From positions 12,400,001 through 12,464,000 of the forward strand of contig OZ316891.1 in the NCBI GenBank assembly GCA_973895155.1: a stretch of DNA of 64,000 nucleotides. The letters are read 5' to 3'. Made by a program: the position numbers and the translations under genes. Positions 1 to 14,503 of the stretch are shown piece after piece (position 1 is the stretch's first letter; each line of letters opens with the position of its first letter). The notes under the pieces are model-generated. The model saw nothing but the letters and a program-made list of their open reading frames with translations. It was not told where the DNA came from and made no database searches. The DNA is from Marsupella aquatica (Eukaryota > Marchantiophyta).

Positions 1-782
1 CGCCGCAAGCTTTCTTGAAGTCATTGATGCTGCCACAAACACACAGGAAACACAACCGAAATACCTCCACCCAAAAAGTCACCAAAAAATGAAAGTTGGT
101 GAAAGTGGAAATGGAATGCAATGCCGCGTAGCCTGCAAGGTACACTACCAAGATCTGAAAATGATTTGGCAAAAAACTTCTCTAGCGAAAACTTATTCAA
201 CCCGGACCGGAGGGGGGTCAAAATGGCCGTTTGGACCCCCGTCGGGTATCTTAGGTCCCAAAATTTTTTTGCAATAGTTAAATGCAAATCGATTTCATAG
301 GCCCATGCTCAACTTCCTTGAGTATCCCCTTGCAAAGCAGTGCGAAAAAATTCTGCCTCCACAACCGCCGAATTCGGAAATTTCGGCCAAAATTCAGCTC
401 TCTGGAAAAGTATCTTTCGGAGGGAATCAAAGTACAGTCGAATTTTACAGCAGAAGAAATGTGGAGCCAACACCTGTCCACCTGGGAAGTAAGAGTAATC
501 GCGGAGAGAAAAAGAAAAGAACACTTAAAAGAAAAAAAACAATGAAGACTAGGGACGAGCGTTCGTCCCTACCGACCTCAAAAAAATTCTTTAAAAAAAC
601 TTTTCCGTGCCTTGCCCTCCTGCGCATAGGGTCGCGCATTGACCCTTTAAATACTTCCTCGTACCCTCCTTAAATGCACCCGAGCCCTCCTGGCTAGCTC
701 GTACATTTATAGGGCCTCGTGCCCTTGAAACCACTTAAGTGCTCCCGAAAGGAGGGAGCATTAAAACTCCCCTCTCACCCCT

Positions 783-791
783 TCTCCAAGC
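783..791. repeat. 9-bp target site duplication, left copy (TCTCCAAGC)
   Basis: TCTCCAAGC directly precedes the ATTCACGG end of the long-TIR element and recurs exactly at 4580-4588 after its other end. A perfect 9-bp duplication fits Mutator-type insertion. Confidence 0.85.
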
Positions 792-3700
792 ATTCACGGA
801 GACTAGTCCCTATTTTGTCATTAAATGCACCTCGGTTCTCCCCCACACCCCACCGGAAGACCCTCCTCATTTTTGTGTCACAATTCAGTTTCAGGCCAGC
901 CTTTTTGGGTTCCCTCGTTGCCCTTGCCCATCCCATGCCTGGGCAGCCCTTAAAATCACACCCTTCCTGCCCAACACCCCACCTGAAGACTCTCTTCATT
1001 TTTGTGTCACAAGTCAGTTTCAGGCCAACCATTTTGGGTTCCCTCGTTGCCCCTGCCCATCCCATGCCTGGGCAGCCCTTAAAACCAGCATGGGCAGCCC
1101 TTAAAACCCCACCCTTCCTGCTGATGACTGTTTGTTGAGTAGGGGTGGTGAACAAAGTTGCCATGACACGAAGGAGTGTTTATGGCAAGCATCTACTCTT
1201 TCCCTTATCCCCTTTCTATGTCTTTCCCCAATTTCTCCAAAGAATAGTCTTCCATGAACTTTAGTAAGGTGAACCAGTGGTTTGGGTGAAATCCAGGTGC
1301 CTCGCCGATGCTATTTGGGTGCTATTTTTTAAAATTTGTTTTTTGCAGTTAAATCAAGTGGCCCTTAAACAATTCTTTGATGCTATTTTGCCAAAAACCT
1401 TTGTGGAATTATTCATGTTAGACTTGAGCATTTCGTTGGTGTTATTTTTGTGAAAGTTTTTTTCAGATGTGAGCACCAAGCTAGAGCATTTCAGGCAATT
1501 TACACAATGTCACTTAAATGGTAATTTTTATTGTTTAGCTTAGTACACAATGCACTAATTGAATTCTCAAGGCATCAATTGAATTCATAAAAATGAGCAT
1601 TAGGATGCACATAGTAACAAATGTAAAAGCAGTTATATGACCTTAAAATTTGAGCTCAATGTTGGTGAAACAACCACAAAATTAACTATCAAAATCATAT
1701 CACAATTCACATCTCTATGTTTACTCAAAGTGACACAAAAAGAACTTGGTGTGTTTAGGAAATACTCACATTGGACTCCTTTTTTTGGCAAAATAGCATC
1801 AAAGAATTGTTTGAATCACACTTGATTTATTTGCAGAATTTTTTTTTTAAAAAATAGTACCCAAAACCATTGACTCGCCTTACTAAAGTTCAGGTAAGAC
1901 TATGCTTTGGAGAAATACTTTCAGGTGTGAGTACTGCCAAAATATTTGAGATGGAATAACTAAAGAGAGTAAATATTAGGTACCTTAAAGTAGTACTTAC
2001 CTTGCACAAGTATTTCAAAACATGAAAAAAATTGAATATGGGAGTGACAAGGGCTAAATACTTTGTACATATGTTATCTATTTATTTTAAGCAAGTGTAC
2101 ACTTAAAAATTGCTTCTAGAGAGTACATTTGGTGGACTGATGTAGATAATTGTAGGATTATGTTACAATTAAAAAATGCAGAAAAGAATCACTGACACAG
2201 GTCATGAGAAAGGGTTGCAGGGACAAGGGGCCCCATTAAGTATATTTGAAAAGTGAGGGGCTAGTCATGATTATCTTTACCTATAGGGGACCCATCAAGT
2301 ATTTTGCCGGCGCTTTTTGTGATAGTTTAGTTTCTGCACTGAAATTCCTTTCTTTGTCTTTTCTCAACTCCATTTCTCAACCAAACCAGACTTTTTGACA
2401 TCCTTTGATTCATGCCAGAAATTTTTGTCTGTAGGGTTGTAGTTATTTTAGTCATTTTTGCAGTTGTTTGGACTCAGGCTTATTTTGGCTCTTTAATCTT
2501 ACAGAGGTTAGGCTAATGTTTTCACCCCTTTATTGAGTCACTTGCCTTTGGTATCCTGTGTCCTGGTTTGACATTTTTTGTTCTTTGGAAATGTCACATA
2601 TACATTCTCCTTCAACCAGATAGTTCTTTTCTGGAATCTGAGATAATTTTGTTCCTACAAAAGAGACCTCAATGCAACCACACTCAATGCTGAGAGGAAT
2701 TCCTGCCTGAAAAAAATTATATTTACGGACCTCCATTAGGGGTCTCTTGCAAATTCTCTGCCATGAGGTTGCGCCACATCATCACAACTAGCCACAAACA
2801 GGAATGATCCTACTTTTAACAATAACAAACGTGCACATACTTGTTTGTGGCAAAAGCAACGTAATTTTTGGGGCGCCATGCCGTAAATATTAAACGTAAA
2901 AAAACCAAAATACAAAGGAAGAGATGTCATTTAGTAAAACAAAGTTACCATTTTGATGTTTGTCAAAGATATATCAGTGTTTTATATCAAAATGCTTGTA
3001 TTTTTTAATTGTTTGCAAGTTTGAAAAAATCAATCGATAGAAATGTACATAATTAAAACCCATTTGGCTTCACATTGTAAAACTAAATAATAAATCTCCT
3101 TAGTACTTGATAAAATTTGCCAATGTTTGATTCATTGGAAAATTCAAGATCAAGATTTAGAAACTCGTGATCTCTTTAGTAATGTCTTGATAAAATCTCT
3201 CAATGTCACTCATTGGAAAGCTAGAGTAAAATTAAAAACTCATCATCTCCTTAGTACTTGACAAAATCTATCAATGTTAGGTTCATTTGAAAGCTAGAGA
3301 AATTTAGATACTCATGATCTCTCTATTTCTTGACAAATAATCTCAATGTCACACATTAGAAAGCTAAAAAGATTGAAAGCCTCCTGATCTCTTGAGTACC
3401 GTGACAAAATCTGACATAAAATTTGTAAATGTCAGACTCAATGTTAGAAAGCTAAAAGAATTCATGAACTCATAATCAAAATTTCTTATACTAACACTCA
3501 TTGGAAAGGCAAAGATATTCAAAAACTCATACGGAACTTGACCAAATTTGTCAATTTGAGGCTCATTGGAAACCCTTTCTCGATTAAGAGATATCACAAT
3601 CTCATCACCGTCACAAACTTAGCCACTACAAATTGATTTCTTTGATTATGTCACCATCGCTTGTCCACAATGCTTGCTTCCCGGCTTGAATTGTTCGCAT

Positions 3701-4579
3701 CTCTTAGATAGTCTTCAACTAAAGCTCACTCTAAACACAGGTTGACGCCAAATGCAGCCTCTATGTCAAAGAAACAATTGTTGGTCTTCCCCTCACACCA
3801 TAGCTTTCTTAAATAAAAATAACTACAAATCCTTTGTTTGAAGTGACGGCTCTTTCATTTTGTGTGTTCTTCCCACCAAATTGACAAGCGCTTTTTTGCC
3901 AACAACTGAGTGTTGTGCTCTAGATTGTCTTGTGGCAGTAATGCTCAATGTAACTCACAAACAATCAATCAAGAATGGTTGAAAGATGATTTCTCCAATG
4001 TGTAAGCAAAACCTATATGAAAACTCAATTCCTCCACATTCAACCTTCCATTTGATAAATCTCTATCTTTTGAGCATTTGTTTTTGTACGAGCACACACC
4101 AACACCATCGAGAGACTCAAAACCGTTGGTTACCGCCTTGATGAAAATTGATTTCACTTAATCACACAAACATTCCTTGGATGAACATGGGGGTCCACGG
4201 ATTAATTGTAGGGAGGGTTTAGTTCTTCTTGCAATTGGTGACTACTCTCGCCTTATTTGGCTCTTTGGTCTTGGGTTTTATTTCCATGTTTCAAACTTTC
4301 AAAATCCAGTCAGACAAATCTGAGGAATGGCGAGAGAGCAGGCCAGAGAAGCCATTATTTAAAATTAAAATATATATAAAAAAATATATAAATAAAGGGG
4401 TTACCAAAAAGGGCGAGGATTTAAGGGCTGCCCAAGCATGGGATGGGCAGGGGCAGCCAGGGGACCCAAAAAGGCTGGCCTGGAAAAAGTGGGACACAAA
4501 AACGAGGAGAGTCTTCCGGTGAGATGTGGGGGAAAACCAAGATGCATTTAATGACAAAACAGGGACTCGTCTCCCTGAA
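792..4579. mobile_element. Non-autonomous Mutator-like (MULE-type) element, long copy
   Basis: This 3,788-bp element begins ATTCACGGAGACTAGTCCCT and ends in the inverted form of that sequence. Its terminal inverted repeats are roughly 165 bp each (left arm from 792; right arm about 4417-4579). The left arm contains an internal tandem duplication of about 128 bp (around 866-993 and 994-1120) that the right arm lacks. Perfect 9-bp duplications (TCTCCAAGC) flank it. The interior is AT-rich and has no reading frame resembling a MURA/MULE transposase, so it is probably mobilised in trans. It matches the 4881-7144 element closely except for an extra 1.48 kb at about 2726-4207. Superfamily is inferred from TIR length and target-duplication size; a hAT element would normally give 8 bp. 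Confidence 0.8.
2726..4207. repeat. Extra 1.48-kb segment in the long MULE copy, with degenerate tandem repeats
   Basis: This block is present in the long element but absent from the short one: the short copy passes directly from a TTATATTTG end to TAGGGAGGGTTTAG at 6779-6780. Within it, about 3090-3575 is a run of degenerate units of roughly 80-100 bp. Each has a core like CTCATTGGAAAGCTAGAG followed by CTCATGATCTCC-type sequence. It may be an insertion in the long copy or a deletion in the short copy. No coding function is recognised. Confidence 0.6.
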
Positions 4580-4588
4580 TCTCCAAGC
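4580..4588. repeat. 9-bp target site duplication, right copy (TCTCCAAGC)
   Basis: Exact repeat of 783-791, directly after the GAA end of the long MULE-type element. Confidence 0.85.
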
Positions 4589-4871
4589 TGCAGCATAGGG
4601 CCTTGAGCCTAATTAAAAACTCCCAAGGGAAAGGAGTGCTCGCTCCCCCTCTCCCCCTCTTCAATGCTCATAGGGCCTTGTGCCCAAAGAAAATGACTCC
4701 CGTAAGAAGGGAGCACAAATCCTTCCCTTCCCACTTAATGCAGTACTTTCAAGTACTGTACCTGCAGGTACAGTTGTACTTGTTCACACCTTGGGCCCTG
4801 CAGGAAAATACTCCCGTGAGGAGGGAGCTCCCTCTCCCCACTGTACCGGGTACAGTTGTACCCCGCCCACC

Positions 4872-4880
4872 TGCTTGTGC
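4872..4880. repeat. 9-bp target site duplication, left copy (TGCTTGTGC)
   Basis: TGCTTGTGC precedes the ATTCATGG end of the short MULE-type element and recurs exactly at 7145-7153. Confidence 0.85.
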
Positions 4881-7144
4881 ATTCATGGAGACTAGTCCCT
4901 GTTTTGTCATTAAATGCACCTCGGTTCTCCCCCGCACCCCACCGGAAGACCCTCCTCATTTTTGTGTCACAATTCAGTTTCAGGCCAGCCTTTTTGGGTT
5001 CCCTCATTGCCCCTGCCCATCCTATGCCTGGGCAGCCCTTAAAATCACACCCTTCCTTCCCAACACCCCACCTGAAGACTCTCCTCATTTTTGTGTCACA
5101 AGTTGGTTTCAGGCCAACCTTTTTGGGTTCCCTCGCTGCCCCTGCCCATCCCATGCCTGGGCAGCCCCTAAAACCCCACCCTTCCAGCTGCTGACTGTTT
5201 GTTGAGTAGGGGTGGTGAACAAAGTTGCCATGACATGAAGGAGTGTTTACGGCAAGCATCTACTCTTTCCCTTATCCCCTTTCTATGTCTTTCCCCAATT
5301 TCTCCAAAGAATAGTCTTCCGTGAACTTTAGTAAGGTGAACCAATGGTTTGGGTGAAATCCGGGTGCCTCACCGATGCTATTTGGGTGCTATTTTTTTAA
5401 TTTGTTTTTTGCAGTTAAATCAAGTGGCCCTTAAACCATTCTTTGATGCTATTTTGCCAAAAACCTTTGTGGAAATATTCATGTTAGACTTGAGCTTTTC
5501 GTTGGTGTTATTTTTGTGAAAGTTTTTTTCAGATGTGAGCATCTAGCTAGAGCATTTCAGGCAATTTATGTCACTTAAATGGTAATTTTTATTGTTTAGC
5601 TTAGTACACAATGTACTAATTGAATTCACAAGGCATCAATTGATTCATAAAAATGAGCACTAGGATGCATATAGTAACAAATGTAAAAGCAGTTATATGA
5701 CCTTAAAATTTGAGCTCAATGTTGGTGAAACAACCACAAAATTAGCTATCAAAATCATATCACAATTCACATCTCTATGTTTACTCAAAGTGACACAAAA
5801 GAAACTTTCACAAAAAGAACTCGGTGTGTTTAGGAAATACTCACGTTGGACTCCTTTTTTTGGCAAAATAGCATCAAAGAATTGTTTAAATCACACTTGA
5901 TTTATTTGCAGAAAACAAATTTTAAAAAATAGTACCCAAAACCATTGACCCGCCTTACTAAAGTTCAGGTAAGACTATGCTTTGGAGAAATACTTTCAGG
6001 TGTGAGTACTGCCAAAAAATTTGAGATGGAATAACTAAAGAGAGTAAATATTAGGTACCTTAAAGTAGTACTTACCTTGCACAAGTATTTCAACACATGA
6101 AAAAAAATGAATATGGGAGTGACAAGGGCTAAATACTTTGTACATATGTTATCTATTTATTTTAAGCAAGTGTACACTTAAAATTGCTTCTAGAGAGTAC
6201 ATTTGGTGGACTGATGTAGATAATTGTAGGATTATGTTACAATTAAAAAATGCAGAAAAGAATCACTGACACAGGTCATGAGAAAGGGTTGCAGGGACAA
6301 GGGGCCCCATTAAGTATATTTGAAAAGTGAGAGTCACGAATATCTTTACCTAGAGGGGACCCATCAAGTATTTTGCTGGCGCTTTTTGTGATAGTTTAGT
6401 TTCTGCCTTGAAATTCCTTTCTTTGTCTTTTCTCAACTCCATTTCTCAACCGACATCCTTTGATTCATGCCAAATTTTTTTGTCTGTAGGGTTGTAGTTA
6501 TTTTAGTCATTTTTGCAGTTGTTTGGACTCAGGCTTATTTTGGCTCTTTAATCTTACAGAGGTTAGGCTAATGTTTTCACCCCTTTATTGAGTCACTTGC
6601 CTTTGGTATCCTGTTTCCTGGTTTGACATTTTTTGTTCTTTGGAAATGTCACATATACATTCTCCTTCAACCAGATAGTTCTTTTCTGGAACCTGAGATA
6701 ATTTTGTTCCTACAAAAGAGACCTCAATGCAACCACACTCAATGCTGAGAGGAATTCCTGTCTGAAAAAAATTATATTTGTAGGGAGGGTTTAGTTCTTC
6801 TTGCAATTGGTGACTGCGCTAGCCTTATTTGGCTCTTTGGTCTTATTTCCATGTTTCAAACTTTCAAAATACAGTTAGAAAAATCTGACTAATGACCAGA
6901 GAGCTGGCCAGAGAACCCATTATTTAAAATAAAAGTATAGAAATAAAAATATAGAAATAAAGTGGTTACCAAAAAGGGCTAGGTTTTAAGGGCTGCCCAA
7001 GCATGGGATGGGCAGGGGCAGCTAGGGGACCCAAAAAGGCTGGCCTGAAAAAAGTGGGACAGAAAAACGAGGAGAGTTTTCCGGTGAGGTGTGGGGGAAA
7101 ACCAAGATGCATTTAATGACAAAACAGGGACTCGTCTCCCTGAA
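4881..7144. mobile_element. Non-autonomous Mutator-like (MULE-type) element, short copy
   Basis: This 2,264-bp element has terminal inverted repeats of about 165 bp (left from 4881, right about 6981-7144), with ends ATTCATGGAGAC and GTCTCCCTGAA. By eye the arms match at roughly four of five bases. A perfect 9-bp duplication (TGCTTGTGC) flanks it. The interior 5180-6778 is nearly the same as 1115-2725 of the long copy, with scattered substitutions and short indels, and 6780-7144 corresponds to 4209-4579. No transposase is seen. Both copies have the same orientation and lie 301 bp apart, but their target duplications differ. They are therefore separate insertions, perhaps a local transposition. 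Confidence 0.8.
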
Positions 7145-7153
7145 TGCTTGTGC
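7145..7153. repeat. 9-bp target site duplication, right copy (TGCTTGTGC)
   Basis: Exact repeat of 4872-4880, directly after the short MULE-type element. Confidence 0.85.
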
Positions 7154-7738
7154 CTTTGGCCTCGTACCGCCACGTACAGGCGTACGTATGATGGGGCTTG
7201 TACACTCGCCCTGGTAGTCCTCTCGTACTTTCTCCTGCCGCTCCGCCGAAAAATGTTGCGCAGCGGCGACCTCGAGAGAAAAGCCCAACAAGCAAAATTT
7301 TGCAACTTTGGCTTACGAAAACTTGACTTTTAACGAGAAGGAAAACGGCCCCACTGGCCCCACAATGAGAAGAGTCGAAACATAAACAAAGCATAACCTA
7401 GAGCATCAAGCTCTTAACAGCAAACTCAAGATGAGATTACTCCGCACTCGGAAAACGAAAAGTAATGAAACTTTCGCCAGAACTTAGTGCATACCGACGT
7501 GCATAGAAGATCGTTGGACTGGACACCCAACAATCCCTTCAGAAAAACACAGTGACACATCCAACACTTCAGAGAAGTTACAATTGGAAAACCGTCACCC
7601 TTTCTGAACACGAATCCTTCAAAATGAAACGGCCAGTGAAAAGATCACGCAACCGTCGACGACGATTCAATCTTTCACCACGATCCAACACAACGATCGC
7701 TCTCATCACTGCCCAGGCCACCGAACCACGAACACGAA

Positions 7739-7750
7739 GCTCTGATACCA
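7739..7750 (-). promoter_or_regulatory. tRNA-Met(i) primer binding site of the left copia element
   Basis: On the minus strand this reads TGGTATCAGAGC, complementary to the 3' end of plant initiator tRNA-Met and the usual primer site of plant Ty1/copia elements. It lies two bases inside the LTR end, as in the complete element at 29878-29889. Confidence 0.85.
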
Positions 7751-7752
7751 CT

Positions 7753-8051
7753 TGTAAGAAACCATCAGCTCCGGACTAGACAGCAATGCGGAAACATGAG
7801 AGAGACACACTCAATCAGATGCTACACCAATGAAACACCCCAAGTGGAGAAACTTCTGAAGGCTCCATAGCAAATGAGAGTACATGTGAAGAATGAGGGA
7901 GAGAGTGCTCTCCCTCCAGCCTATACCCCCCAAGGGGACCAAGATGAGTGGGCCTAAACTAAGCGGATCTTATCCTAATGTAATCTAGGGTTAAAACTAA
8001 CCCTAGTAAGGCCAAGCTAACTATGTCGGGAACTAGAGTCAATTCCTAACA
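7753..8051 (-). repeat. 5' LTR (299 bp) of the left copia element
   Basis: On the plus strand it runs TGTAAGAAACC...ATTCCTAACA, so it has TG/CA ends. It abuts the primer site through two bases. On the minus strand it begins TGTTAGGAATTG, like the TGTTAGATATTG start of the complete element's LTR, so the two families are related. The element's coding region and its other LTR are outside the window. The right flank (TTCTT...) is in degenerate repeats. Confidence 0.75.
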
Positions 8052-9400
8052 TTCTTGTCTCCCGTTCTCTTGGCACTTTTAATTCTTTGCCCATGTGATA
8101 TAACCTTTCCTGATACAAAAGTGAAGACTGAAAACATTGCAATCATCAACCTGGTTTTTCCTGCGTTTTCTCCCCATTCGGGTCCCCATTATAAGGTCTC
8201 CTGCCTTTGGCTTCTTGTCTCCCAGTTTGGTGCATTTTGTTCTTTGGAGGAAGTTTGATATAATCTTTCCAGAAATGCAACAAACATTAAAGCTGAAAAC
8301 ACTTCAATCATCAAGCTGTTTTTTAATGATTGTTTTGGCCCCTCTATTGGGTCACTCTCCTCTCTTTGGGTTCTTGTCTCTCAATTTGGCGCTTTTAGTT
8401 TGGGCAGCGTTAGTGATAAAAACCAAAAAAACAGAAGACACCACAAACACTTCAATCCCAGAAAATCAAAAGACAAAGAGGCTTGCCCCTTTAAAGGACA
8501 GTCTGAACTCATTACAACAAATGTGTATCATTAGCTCATCACACTATTGGACTAGTAGATCTTTTCCATTTTAATTTTTATGTTTCCTACTACGTTTGGT
8601 AAAATCATCTGCCCACTTTATTTGAATTTGGTGTTTGTCCCTTGGAACTGTTTTGCTTTTAGTACATTGACATGCTTTGTTTCACCCTTCTTTCAAATAC
8701 ACAGGCATGTCTTTATTGTTTTCCTGAAATTAAAGCCTAGATCGACTGATGCATACATTAAACCCTAAACCCTAAACAGACTAGTCACTTTACACCTAGT
8801 CATGAGATAATCTAACTACAAATATAAAAATTAAAAATATTTTGACTGTTCACCTATGTTTTCATTAAGGTAAAGATCTAAAAGTCAACCTACGGGATGG
8901 ACCTAACTGACATGCCACATTTTGTACCGCATTCTGTACATATATTTGAAATCTTTGGTAGCTCCGCAAGAGCAAATTACTTGAAGGGCTCCACGTAACA
9001 AAAGCAACACTCCTTGAAAAAAAGTATTTCTAATAGTTCTGTAGTGGCAAAAAATAATTCAATGCGCTCCTTGTAACAAGAGAGGTGTTCTCTAAAACAT
9101 AGCTAGGATTCAGCGACAGCATGCATTCACACAAATTAAGATCTCTGGTAGCTCCCCAATAGCAAAATTAGTCAGTCCTTTTTTTCATAGGAGAAACAGT
9201 ATCTGAAAAGCATGATTCCGCAACAATACTGCTACAAATTAAAATCTTTGGTAAATCTGCAAGGGCAAAATTACACAATGAAACCATTGTGTAACAAGAG
9301 TCACCCTCTATGAAAAATGGGATTCTCCAACAATGTTCCTGTAACTTGTAACTTGTACAGTCAATTTTATCCAATACATCCAGGTTTGACTTTTCCACAG
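8052..9400. repeat. Degenerate repeats, no gene seen
   Basis: About 8090-8400 holds two imperfect units of roughly 165 bp, sharing CATCAA(C/G)CTG and CTTGTCTC(C/T)CA(A/G)TTTGG blocks. About 8940-9345 holds imperfect copies of an ATCTTTGGTAGCTCCGCAAGAGCAAA-type unit. A short TTTAGGG-type run (complement of ACCCTAAACCCTAAAC) sits at 8758-8776. I see no coding exon. Confidence 0.5.
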
Positions 9401-10290
9401 GCGTTTACATATAGGAGATGTGTCAAAATGTGACAGTAAAATGTACTATGTCAGTCTGCATAGTTTGACTGAATGCTTGAACTTTTGGCGACCATGTTTT
9501 CCACATGATTTATTGTTGCTCATGTCAGCATAATCACTTCGGATATCTCCAGTTGTTGTCATCAGCAACCTTAGACAATTTACAGAATGCTCCGCTACCA
9601 ACACTTGAAAAAGCTTGCAAGGATGCTTTCAAGGTCTCATTGCTTTGGTGAATCACTTGAGCCCCAATACATTTTTGGTGCAATTAAGCTAGACCAGTGA
9701 GCTATTAGGCTTTCTTCAAGGGATGGCTGCTTCCAAGCCCACCTCCTGGTTGTCATCGTTTAATATGATGACAACCCTCCATACCATAACATACCCAACT
9801 ATTTTCTTTAAATCACTGAGTATAATGAATATAATGGCCATCCAAATGTGACAATGAAATGTACTCTGTCACTCTTTGCCATGATTAGCCCAATTGTTTG
9901 CTTTAAATTACTAAAATGTGACAATAAAATGTACTACGTCACTCCTCACCATGTCACTAAAAAACCCAATTCTAACCCAACTGTTTTCTTTAAATCACTA
10001 AAATGTGACCCAATTATTATTATTATTATTATAACTCAGTGAGTGATATTTCAAAACCGTACGTGGCTATCTGTTTGGATGTGTAATTAGCTTCAAAGAT
10101 GCGTCCATTCGGGCTTTACCCTGCTCCTTACCATGATAAACTCAATTATTACTTTAACTCAGTGAGTGATATTCTAAATACATACGTGGCTATCTGTTTG
10201 GACGTGCAATTACCTTCAGAAATGTGTCTATCAAGAACGTGTTTTCCTTGTTTTAAAATATATCACACTTTGCCAAAGGGCAAAAACTCC
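9400..10290. repeat. AT-rich degenerate tandem repeats and (ATT)n, no gene seen
   Basis: An AAATGTGACAATAAAATGTACT-type motif recurs near 9425, 9847, 9917 and, in part, 10000. A run of ATT units lies at 10012-10031. About 10036-10101 and 10159-10224 are a diverged direct repeat sharing GTGAGTGATATT and CGTGGCTATCTGTTTGGA. No gene is evident. Confidence 0.5.
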
Positions 10291-10297
10291 AAACCTG

Positions 10298-10475
10298 AAT
10301 GGCAAAGCAGCCCAATGAAGGAGAAAGGAGGAGGAAGGGCTGGTCCTAATGGCAAAGGAGCCAAATGAAGGGACAGGGCATGGTCCTAATCGCAAAGCAG
10401 CCCCAATGAAGGGGAAAGGAGGGGGAAGGGGGTCCCAATGGCAAAGGAGCCCAATGAAGGGGGGAAGGGCGAAGA
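10298..10475 (+). repeat. G/A-rich minisatellite, about four units
   Basis: Four imperfect units of about 40-50 bp, each with a core like AATGGCAAAGGAGCCCAATG followed by a G/A-rich stretch. Length differences among the units are mainly in the purine run. Reading frames through this block are low-complexity and not believable as genes. Confidence 0.7.

Positions 10476-14503
<4,028 letters not shown>

Larger units (their letters stand above)
1..7738 (-). mobile_element. Ty1/copia-type retrotransposon leader, 5' part only, interrupted
   Basis: This is the untranslated leader between the primer site and gag of a copia element whose coding body lies left of the window. What is seen: 1-791, 4589-4871 and 7154-7738 form a discontinuous leader of about 1.7 kb. 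It ends in a tRNA-Met primer site and an LTR. Blocks in 1-550 resemble, in the same order, the leader of the complete copia element near 28140-28560: a CCGCCGCGTAGCC-type block, a GGGGGTCAAAA-type block, and a GAAAAAATTCTG/CAGCTCTCTG block. Two long-TIR DNA elements have inserted into it. No gag or pol is visible here. Similarity to the second element is patchy, so assignment to the same family is moderately sure; assignment to a copia leader rests mainly on the primer site and LTR. Confidence 0.6.

Noticed and set aside
4603-5259. Long open frames on both strands (200 and 174 codons) and similar ones at 719-1164
   Set aside because: They fall in the GC-rich duplicated left TIR of the MULE-type elements, recur in both copies on both strands, and resemble no protein family; they reflect repeat composition.
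775-7153. A single large segmental duplication instead of two transposons
   Set aside because: Each copy is flanked by a different perfect 9-bp duplication exactly at matching TIR ends, which transposition explains and segmental duplication does not.
8758-8776. Telomere
   Set aside because: Only about two and a half TTTAGGG-type units within unrelated sequence; an interstitial trace, not a chromosome end.
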